From Imbricaverruca yamaguchii (Eukaryota; Arthropoda; Thecostraca; Neoverrucidae): DNA of 64,000 bases. The notes beneath the pieces were generated by a model that worked only from the letters and a program-made list of their open reading frames with translations, was not told the DNA's origin and searched no databases. The stretch is from positions 2,730,501 through 2,794,500 of the forward strand of contig JAOTOL010001642.1 in NCBI GenBank assembly GCA_034440575.1. Reading direction: 5' to 3'. Shown here in pieces: positions 56,155 through 64,000 of the stretch; within the stretch, counting starts at the first letter, position 1, and every line of letters starts with the position of its first letter. A program made the translations under genes and the position numbers.

Positions 56155-56390
56155 CAACAGACACCAAGCCAGGTACACGGAAAGCATCGCCAGACAGCCA
56201 GAGAGCTACACAGGAAACATCCAGGCATTCAGACAGGTACCAGACATCCAGATACCCAGACAGCTACCCAGAAAATACTCCCAAACACTCAGATTGCTAC
56301 ACGGAAAACACCCAGACACCCAGGCAGGTAGATGGAAAACATCCCCAGACATCCGGACACCCAGACAGCCACACGTAAACCATCCAGTCG
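56155..56390. repeat. Degenerate ACACCCAGACA-type repeat
   Basis: Phrases such as CATCCAGATACCCAGACAG and CACCCAGACACCCAGGCAG recur with spacings of roughly 20-45 bases, interleaved with GGAAAACATCC or AGAAAATACTCC. Confidence 0.75.
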
Positions 56391-56399
56391 CGTAAGCCG

Positions 56400-56960
56400 A
56401 AAGTCGGCGGCGGAGCGAAGACGCCGTCTGCGCCGGACGGCTGGGTCGGTGGAGCCCTTGGTCCATCGCCAGACGCTGCCCTTCGTCCATTGGGTCGGTG
56501 GAGTGGCAGCGGACCTGCCCACCTGCCCGCCCCGAACCCGGCACGGAGACGGCCGGGGCGCAGGCGCAGGCGCAGTAGCCAGGCGCCAGGCGCCAGGCGC
56601 CAGCGCAGCTCAGGTGGCCGCTGCTTTCGCAGCGCCGTCGCGGCTCGTATCAGCCGATGGATTGCCCCCCATCGGGCCCATTTATAAGCGCCGTGTAATT
56701 GGCGAGCGTCACCTGTAACGACGATCTAATCGTGTGCACACGGCCGTATTTGAATGCGGCCTTTTTCGGCGGACACGCGACACTAATGTTCGCCAGTCGC
56801 TTAATGACGGCCGGCTCTCCGGCGCACTGTTGACGGTCGGTCGCCGGCGCTGGCGCACGTATCGCCGACCATCGCACGCCAGGCCGCCCGCCTGCACGTC
56901 CGACGTCTCGAGCAAAACCAGTTCTTCACTGCTCTGTGGTGAAAACTTGATTTCGCAAGG
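56400..56960 (+). promoter_or_regulatory. CpG-rich segment with TATA-like and NRF1-like motifs
   Basis: Overlapping GCGCAGGCGCAGGCGCAG copies (56559-56576) resemble NRF1 sites. An AGGCGCC 9-base repeat follows (56581-56602). Downstream, CCCATTTATAAGCG (TATA-like, also a posterior Hox-type site) precedes GTAATTGGCGAGCGTCACCT, with a homeodomain core and a CACCTG E-box. It could be a promoter or a developmental enhancer. No exon was assigned. Confidence 0.35.
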
Positions 56961-57382
56961 TCCTCTCAGCTGAACCATCCCTATTATCAAAGCTCAGCTT
57001 AAAATACCAGTTCAACTAGCTTGACATTTCATATGTCATGCTCAGAGGCATGTTTGCATATAGCATGGCAAGATGCATGTAGATATGTTGTATGCTATGA
57101 TTATCGTACAGCTTGCTTAATATACCCCTGCTCTTAATGCCGTGTGGGGAATTTATTGGCGCTATGATTTGGTGGTGCAATCCCTCCCCTCTAGAAGCAA
57201 TCGAAGGAGCAATCAAACGGTTCCCTCTCAGGTGATTTACGCGGAACCGATGTCGTGTTGTATTCAGTTTTTCTCAGAGCTCATTGTTGATCTAGTGTCA
57301 AGAAGATGTGCAGATGGGTAGTTCACGCGAGACTACCGTACCGTTATCCTACCGCACCGAAATTTGCAAGTTTCCCATCTCC

Positions 57383-57441
57383 ATGGGCGCAAAATGACCC
57401 TAGATGTCGACGCGGCCCTAAACCCCAATCCACCACCACCA
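57383..57441 (+). mobile_element. 59-bp TSD-flanked tail element
   Basis: Insert ATGGGCGCAAAATGACCC through CCCCAATCCACCACCACCA, between two copies of CCATCTCC (57375-57382 and 57442-57449). It starts at the same position as the copy at 22897. Confidence 0.82.
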
Positions 57442-57689
57442 CCATCTCCGCAGAAAACTCTGCCATTCATGACGTCGTGTCTGCCGTACCGAGACGCATA
57501 TCGCATATCTTGCTCCCGTTCGTCCAGGATGCCAAATGGCACACCAACACTGATTTATAGCTATGCCATCGTTTGTCCTGAGGTATTTGTGGTGGCGCAA
57601 GAGCCTGAAATTGTCCTTTGTCCTTACAGTGCCGTAGAGACTTGGGGGACCAGGGTGTCTTTGTCCCGCACACATTACGATCTTCCCGC

Positions 57690-58080
57690 ACACACTATGA
57701 TCTTAACCATTCACCCCATGGGAAAATGTTTTCACCATGTTTTGATCTCGTGCCCTATATATGCTGACGAATATAGACGTTACTTTGGATCTCTCCAGAT
57801 GGCTTCTCTTGGCAATATCCTTTTGAACAGCTCTCCCGTTGTTCAGTCGGAACGAATGATGGATTTGTACCCGAAGCATCGTTTTTAACTATATCTGCCC
57901 CTCATCGATGTGCATGATATGCAACCTTTGTAGCAAAGTAAAACGATAAAACGGTGTCGATGGTGTGACGATTGGAACTGCTTCTAACTGCATCTCAATA
58001 TGAGTTATAGGCGCAATATGACCAGAGCAGTCGAGGCGTCCGAGACCCCAAATAGCAAACAAACTTTGGGGGAAAATATC
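57690..58080 (+). pseudogene. LINE ORF2 C-terminal remnant with 3' tail
   Basis: The plus strand reads FHHVLISCPIYADEYRRYFG and then SLGNILLNSSPVVQSERMMD, ending at TAA near 57886. This resembles the Cys/His-containing C-terminus of LINE ORF2 proteins downstream of the reverse transcriptase (HVLxxCPxY...RRxxFG...ILxxS). About 120 bases later comes TATAGGCGCAATATGACC with CAGTCGAGGCG and ACCCCAAATAGCAAACAAAC, the same tail type as the 57-61-bp inserts. The upstream reverse transcriptase is missing. Confidence 0.6.
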
Positions 58081-58259
58081 GCTGGGGCCTATGCATTTCG
58101 CCAGCACTCCTGCATCAGTAGTTCCTTCCGGACATAAGACTGTGCCTCGCCCATGAACACAAGATGCGAACCCGTTCACCTGTCAGCTGTGCCGGCCCAT
58201 CGCGGCGCCGCGGGGCATCTAACTCGGGCAAGTTCACAGCCAGCAGAAAACGCCAAGGC

Positions 58260-58330
58260 CGACTCAGCGTCAGCGTGAATCACCGCTGAGTCGGCCGAGT
58301 TGTCGCACTTTTGGCCGGACGTGCTGAGCG
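58260..58330. other. CpG-rich segment with an interrupted palindrome
   Basis: GGCCGACTCAGCG is followed about 15 bases later by its inverted copy CGCTGAGTCGGCC (58256-58297), enclosing TCAGCGTGAATCAC. This is a possible fold-back or dimeric binding site. Confidence 0.5.
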
Positions 58331-58427
58331 TCGCTGCTGGCCCAGACTGCCGCCTGATGATAATGGTCGGCTCAGTATCGGCACAGTACGCCAGACTCGG
58401 CATGCTATGCTGTCGCGGCCACTGCGT

Positions 58428-59052
58428 GCGCCATGCGGTGGCCGTGCGCTATGTAGTGGCCGTGCGCCATGCAGTGGCCGTGCGCCATGCAGTGACCGTG
58501 CGCCATGTAGTGGCTGTGAGCCATGTAGTGGTCGTGTGCCATATAGTGGCCGTGCGTCATGCAGTGACCGTGTGCCGTCGAGTGGCCGTGTGCCATATAG
58601 TGGCCGTGTGCCATATAGTGGCCGTGTGCCATATAGTGGCCGTGCGCCATGCAGTGACCGTGTGCCATGCAGTGGCCGTGTGCCATGCAGTGGCCGTGTG
58701 TCATGCAGTGGCCGTGCGACATGCAATGACCGCGCCATGCAGGGGCCGTGCGCCATGTGATGGCCGTGCGCCATGTGATGGCTGTGCGTCATGCAGTAGC
58801 TGTGCGCCATACAGTGGTCGTGCGCCATGTGGTGCCTGTGTGCCATGCAGTGGCCGCGCGCCATGCGGCAGCTGTGCGCAAAGCGGTAGCCGTTCGCCAT
58901 GTAGTGGCCGTGCGCCATGTGGTGTCTGTGTGCCATGCAGTAGCAGTGCGCCATGCAGTAGCTGTTCGCCATGCAGTGGCCGTGCGCCATGTGGTATCTG
59001 TGTGCCATGCAGTAGCAGTGCGCCATGCAGTGGCCGTGCACCATGCAGGGGC
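58428..59052. repeat. 18-bp minisatellite, about 34 copies
   Basis: Unit GTGGCCGTGCGCCATGCA with variants at several positions. Period 18 (six codons) keeps frames open on both strands (VAVRHA, HCMAHG, TATAWR), giving one of the longest open frames in the window. No sign of a start, splice site or protein-level constraint was found. Confidence 0.95.
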
Positions 59053-60049
59053 GGTGTCGGCGTGTCCGGGAAAGTCTGTCAGCACTCCCTCTATGCTCTA
59101 TACATGCTGCCGGTGGAATATTCCATACACCACCAGTGCAAGAGTCAGTCCGTGGTCTCGGAGAAGGGATACGTCATACTGCTAGGAAGCGGCATCCTGC
59201 TAACTGGGCCCGGGTCAGTGAAGCTGGCACCGCTCTGACGATGCTCAGTGAGCGCTGCTCACTTGGTGGCTTATGATGACGTATGCGAAACAAAGGTAAA
59301 CGAGCATTGGTGCATGGTAGTTAGTGGTAGCAAGATATGGAAGTGGATTGTTGGCTTCGATGGAGTTCAGAACTGCATACGGCTCTCTCAAGCAAGGCTC
59401 TCGCTTTCTCGCTTTTCTTCTATGTCTCACATACAAGGATTGACAGTGTGTGAGGCCATGTAGTGGATGTGCTCGTGTATCTCATACAGAGGCTTTGGTC
59501 CTGAAATAAGACAAAACATTTCATCTTATCCATTTGTCGTATATACACTGGATTGCGATCATGAGGCCATCAATTATCTCTCTAAGCTTTTTTTTGTGTG
59601 GGCGTGAGAACTGTTCTGTGTTCCCATTAAAACTGCCAAAGTGTTCCCATTAAAATGGGAACACTTTGACCCATCCGTTTGCGAGGAAAGTGAATCATCT
59701 ATCCTGCAGAAGTTGCAGGGAAATACTTTACTTAAAACTGACTTATCCCACCCCACACCCATGCACACTTTGAAACGTTCCTCTGCGGCCCACACCCATA
59801 CTCCCAACAGCCTAACAGCATGCCTACAGCTCGAGTAAGTCCAACGCTACCCCAGGCAAGCCGTACCTTGCTGCAGTCAACCACTGCCCAGCACTACCAC
59901 AGGCAATTTATCCCTTGCTGCAAGTATCCACTGCCCAGTACTAGCCCGGGCAGTCCATCCCTGGCTGTAACTAACACGGACACACATACTAACTACACTT
60001 GATGATAGCGTACTGGCCACCAGCATAACCAACACAATAGCACGTCGTC
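59053..60049. other. No gene recognised
   Basis: Contains the hairpin at 59637-59668 and a short CCCAGCACTACC-type repeat (59840-59960). Nothing coding is supported. Confidence 0.45.
59637..59668. repeat. Perfect 15-bp-arm hairpin
   Basis: CAAAGTGTTCCCATT and AATGGGAACACTTTG are separated by AA. The left arm is also duplicated just upstream (GTGTTCCCATTAAAA, about 59619). Confidence 0.88.
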
Positions 60050-60059
60050 AACTGATATT

Positions 60060-60610
60060 GTCCTACCCAACAACACAACCTACCAACACAGCCAACACAG
60101 CCAACACAGCCAACACACACAGTCGGCATAGCCAATACAGTAAACACAGTCAACACAGCTAACACGCAGCCCACACAGCCAACACATTCAACACACAGCC
60201 AATTCAGCCAACACGCAGACAGCACAGCCAATAATCAACACACAGCTAATACAGCCAACACACATCCAACACAGCCAACACAGCCAGCATAGTCAGCACA
60301 GCCATCACGCAGCCATCACAGCCAACTCAGCCAGCATAGTCAACACAGCCAACACAGCCAACACAGCCAACACAGCCAGCATAGTCAACACAGCAAGCAC
60401 AGCCAATACAGCCAACACAGCCAACACAGCCAGCATAGTCAACACAACCAGCATAGTCAACACAGCCAGCACAATCAACACAACAGACAACCAGCACAGC
60501 CAGCACACCCAACACAGCGAACACAGTAAACACAGACAACACATCCAACACAGACAACACAGACAACACAGACAACACAGACAACACAGACAACACGGCC
60601 AACACACAGC
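60060..60610. repeat. CAGCCAACA 9-bp repeat array
   Basis: Many copies of CAGCCAACA with variants CAGCCAGCA, TAGTCAACA and CAGACAACA. The minus-strand frame reads Val-Leu-Ala/Cys-Val-Gly repeats and is an artefact. Confidence 0.95.
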
Positions 60611-60649
60611 CAGACCATCCCAAGCAGCCAGAGCAGATAACACGCCGCC

Positions 60650-61070
60650 AACCGGTTCGGGCGCAGCCGTCGCGTTTCGCGTCCGCGACACGAGCGTGCG
60701 AGACACGGCGGAAAAAGCCGGCGCCGCCGCCGCGTCCGTCGGACACCACACCAAATGGATAAACATCGATACTGCATTAGCATAGCGGCGCGGTGGGCGG
60801 GGCCTGGCCGCCGGCGGCCAATCGCGGCCGGCCGCGCACCTGTTGCAGCCGTTTTTGTGCGGCGGCGTGTGGCCCCCATATGCCACCATGTTTTCGTGGA
60901 CCGGTTCGGCGCTGCCGCCAGCCGTGGGATGGCCGCCGGCCGTCTGGCGGAGCTGGGAAGGTCGGCGGCCGGCCGGTGCCGCGTTGGCGGCCAACACCGG
61001 CAGCAGACGGAGGCCGGGAACGCCTCCGACTCCACGTCGGGCTTCGCGTGAACGGTGGTGGCGGCGGGCG
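60650..61070. promoter_or_regulatory. CpG-rich segment, candidate enhancer or promoter
   Basis: The segment includes ATGGATAAACATCGATACTG (forkhead-like ATAAACA next to ATCGAT), a GGGCGGGGCC GC box, CGGCCAATCGC (CCAAT) and CGCACCTGTTGC (E-box). Frames are open because of GC content only. Confidence 0.3.
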
Positions 61071-61077
61071 GGCTGAT

Positions 61078-61350
61078 GGGTCGTGACCGGTGGTCATGGG
61101 TCGTGGCAGGTGGTCATGGGTCGTGACAGGTGGTCATGGGTCGTGACAGGTGGTCATGGGTCGTGGCAGGTGGTCATGGGTCGTGACAGGTGGTCATGGG
61201 TCGTGACAGGTTGTCATGGGTCGTGACAGGTGGTCATGGGTTGTGACAAGTGGGCATGGGTCGTGACAGGTGGTCATGGGTCGTAACAGGTGGTCATGGG
61301 TCGTGGCAGGTGGTCATGGGTCGTGGCAGGTGGTCATGGGTCGTGACAGG
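61078..61350. repeat. 20-bp minisatellite, about 13 copies
   Basis: Unit GGTCATGGGTCGTGACAGGT with GTGGCAG and GTAACAG variants. Confidence 0.96.
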
Positions 61351-63000
61351 TCAGCTGCGACTGCACCCACATCCGGATTGCCGCCGCGCAGGGCGAGATA
61401 GTTCCCCCTGACCTTCTACAATAGGAAGGTTGCTGATCTTGGCGTGACGGCTGCCTGCCGGAATTTGGTTCGAAGGAGTTTCGGAATTTGGTTCGCAGGA
61501 GTTAACCCAGAGGAGCATCGCAGAAGGATGTCACAGTCACGGTGCATTCTTTGCAGGTAGCTAAGTAATATTTCTGTGTGGCTCGACGGACACAGGGGCG
61601 ATGTTCCCCATGGAAATTGGCACCCATTAGGCCGAGAAGAGACACCCGTCCCGGAATACCGGAGTGCACCCACGAATTTTTTGTTCAGCCTTAGGCGCCC
61701 GTCCGGAGACAAGTGCGCCCGATGACAATTCCTGGACCGGTCCCTGATGTGCGATTATTTTATTCATATTCCTAGGAGCGGAATGTAAGTAAGTAATGTA
61801 ATGATGTCCAGTAATATCGTGTCTTAGCATCTGCATTCATAATCGATGTCGGAGTAAAATCTGTCGACGTTCTCGGTGCAGCAGTAACGTCACGTCGCTG
61901 TCGTGTCGTTGCAGTACTGCCGTTCGCAGTTGTGGTTAAAAATAAATCGTCGTCCCCCCATATCAGATGCAGCAGCAGCCTATCTCCTTTGGTTGTATGC
62001 ACCTTCATTGGGTCTTCCAATGTGGGGCATTCCTTGATGAGCTGCTCGTAGATCCGGACAGCCAACACAAGGGTGACTCGGAATGCAAAGAAGAATGCAA
62101 TAGAATGTGATTATACAAATACAATTTGCATCCCTTCTGCTTTTTCTTTTCATTTTGGAGATGGACCACCACCAATTAGTATAAATTAAATGTGGCCCTG
62201 GTAAGTCGGCGGACTGGTAGCAAGCTAGTAACGCCCACATAATTCCCAGGGTCACAAACTGAAAATGTTAGGGGGAGCACAGAAATGTTGAAAACGGATT
62301 CATATGGAGATAACTCATGCAGAATGTATACGACAGGACTATGATTTTAGTCGTGATCCTGTTTAACACGGTTCTAAGACCAAATGGGCGAACACGCCAG
62401 ACAGTTTGTCCTTAGTTTTCCTGTCTTCACCCGATACAAACACAAATACAGAGCTATGGGGCAAATGTGATGAAAATAGCAATGTAAATGAACTGAAAAA
62501 CCGTTGTCATGGATATGGCCAGAATATGTACAAAATTTATCGGTAGCATGACGATACATTGTTCAACTTTGGGATCGAAATACTTCAGGTCAGCTGCTAT
62601 CCAATTTTGTGTGCATTAATTCCGATCACAGGCCATAAGTACGAACTCAGTACTTTGCTTCTGATTGAGTCAGATCTGGACTGTGCCTTTACTGAGCTCA
62701 GGATAGAGTTCCCTAGCCATTGCCTACCGAAATATGTGGTGCTGCTACCGTTTATAGTCGCTGAAATATTGCTGAGTACGCGGGTCCCCTCTCTACCCCA
62801 CTGCACACTATAACCATAGGTTTTCCGTTGCACGAGCTAAGATTGAAGGAGATAAACTGGCTAGATTTCGCCATGGCGCATTATTTCATTGTTCAACAAT
62901 TGCAAGCATAAGTGCTTCAATTTACTTCAAAATTGCATTGCAAGAAATAAACATAAATACATAAAAGATCAATGCAACTATGAGCCACAAGGGCCCTTGA
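61351..63000. other. No gene recognised
   Basis: Around 61460-61500 the phrase GGAATTTGGTTCG(A/C)AGGAGTT is duplicated. Otherwise unique-looking DNA without coding signal. Confidence 0.45.
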
Positions 63001-63009
63001 TTGGTTGCA

Positions 63010-64000
63010 CTCTGAACTGAACCAATTTCCCACCAAATTCGTCGATCAGCCCTTTCTGGAATACCGAAAAGCAAGTCCTCTATTCTTATAATGATTGCCC
63101 ATTCTATTTTAAAAGCTTTTCAGTGTGCTCCTACTAACAATGTTCTCTGGCAGCTTCCCTTCCAGTGTTCTACTACCCTGCTGGTGAAGAAAGACTGTCT
63201 TACCCGTGTCCTGCTGTAATTAACTTTCATTTTGAATTGATGACCTCTAATTGCATCATTTCTGTTAAATTCAAACATTTCCCTGAGTTATCCCTGTTCC
63301 TGGTCATGAACAAATATAGATACCTCGATGAGATAGCCTCTCAGCCTTTTATATTAAAAGTGAAAGCATATTCAATTTCTTAAATCATTCCTCATATGCC
63401 AGGTTGCTTATACCATCAACCATTCTTCTTCCCCTCTTTTGTACTCTTTCTCCAAAAGCCAACAATCTTTTTCATAACTAGGTGACCGTGCTTGGACACA
63501 GTATTCCAAATGTGGCTTGACATATGCACAGTAAAGCTTCCTGATGACATCCTCACTTTTGTATGAAACATTACTATTTATTTCACCAAGCATTCTTAGT
63601 GCCTTCTTCTTGGCTTCTTTGGTTTGTTCTGATCCCCCCAATTTTGTATTTAGAATAACACCTAAATCCTTCCCCTGTTGAGTCACTGATAGCACTTGGC
63701 CACCCATCAAGTATGGAGCCTTCATATGCTGCTTACCTACATGCATGATTTTGCACTTATCGAAATTAAATTAAATTTGCCATTCTTCGGACCACTTCAT
63801 AAGTTCGTCTAAGTCTTTTTGCAGCGAGATATGCTCATTTTGACCTGTTATTGCCCTAATGACCTTCAAATCAACCATAAATTTCAAAACCTTACTGCTT
63901 AGGCCACTTCCAATGTTATTTACAAATATAGTGAACAATAGTGGCCCCAGTACTGACCCTTGGGGGACTCCAGTAAGAACATTTTTGCCATGACTTTGCA
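63010..64000 (-). pseudogene. LINE (CR1/Rex1-like) reverse transcriptase, C-terminal part, decayed
   Basis: The minus strand, running in from the right edge, reads VLTGVPQGSVLGPLLFTIFV, then LQKDLDELMKWSEEWQ, a stop near 63775, CKIMHVGKQ, GKDLGVILNTKL, KKALRMLGEIN, VIRKLYCAYVKPHLEYCVQA, then after frame changes AIRGHQFKMKVNYSRT and RQSFFTSRVVEHW. This is the palm-to-thumb order of CR1/Rex1-type non-LTR reverse transcriptases. The catalytic (Y/F)ADD block is replaced by FMVDLK. Several stops and frame changes show it is dead. The 5' part lies outside the window. Confidence 0.9.

Noticed and set aside
58280..59238. Open frames of 254 and 312 codons on opposite strands
   Set aside because: Both are generated by the 18-bp minisatellite; period divisible by three and no stop in the unit.
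60305..60997. 230-codon minus-strand Leu/Val/Cys-rich frame resembling a membrane protein
   Set aside because: The hydrophobic part is the reverse reading of the CAGCCAACA 9-bp array.
61078..61350. CRISPR-like regular repeat array
   Set aside because: Units are directly contiguous at 20 bp with no unique spacers, in a eukaryotic context; the same applies to the other arrays.

Overview
This is a eukaryotic, gene-poor, repeat-rich nuclear window, most likely from an arthropod or another protostome. The evidence is introns with GT/AG borders, CpG-rich promoter-like islands, microsatellites, many minisatellites, tRNA-derived SINE heads and decayed LINE and DNA-transposon copies. There are no operons or Shine-Dalgarno sites. 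Nearly all long open frames lie inside tandem repeats and are not genes.

The one gene I can support strongly is a plus-strand GATA-class zinc-finger transcription factor, spread over about 10.88-20.12 kb. Five coding exons were reconstructed and all four junctions agree in reading phase: 10881-11883 (N-terminal region with a Gln/His tract), 12431-12600 (N-finger), 13204-13338 (C-finger), 18289-18385 (basic tail after the C-finger) and 19948 to about 20119 (Ser/Ala-rich C-terminal part). The last coding exon was not identified with confidence. The C-finger and basic tail read like the GATA4/5/6 class (pannier/serpent-like), while the N-finger is strongly altered after its last Cys pair. Two exon/intron borders of this gene, the 3' ends of exons 3 and 5 together with their splice donors, have each been amplified into a tandem array that repeats the donor site.

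Upstream (1-10.8 kb) are a 17-bp minisatellite, a 42-bp repeat, two CpG-rich promoter-like segments (about 1.28-1.68 and 9.4-9.72 kb) and AT microsatellites. From 20 to 31 kb lie nested dispersed repeats: inverted copies of two repeat families, a reverse-transcriptase fragment, a decayed transposase-like fragment and several tRNA-like SINE heads. From 31 to 51 kb minisatellites of many periods alternate with unremarkable DNA, and a CpG-rich segment at 34.6-34.9 kb ends in a strong splice donor. At 51.7-55.8 kb lies a DNA transposon of about 4 kb with inverted repeats of about 0.7 kb flanking a broken transposase-like gene. The last 8 kb hold a LINE ORF2 remnant, 18-bp, 9-bp and 20-bp arrays, CpG-rich segments and a decayed LINE reverse transcriptase running off the right edge on the minus strand.

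A further theme is a very short insertion of about 57-61 bp, seen in at least five copies. Each is flanked by short direct repeats and all share a tail of the type CCCTAAA...AATAACTAAC. It looks like a miniature retroposon, or the fixed 3' tip of a LINE.
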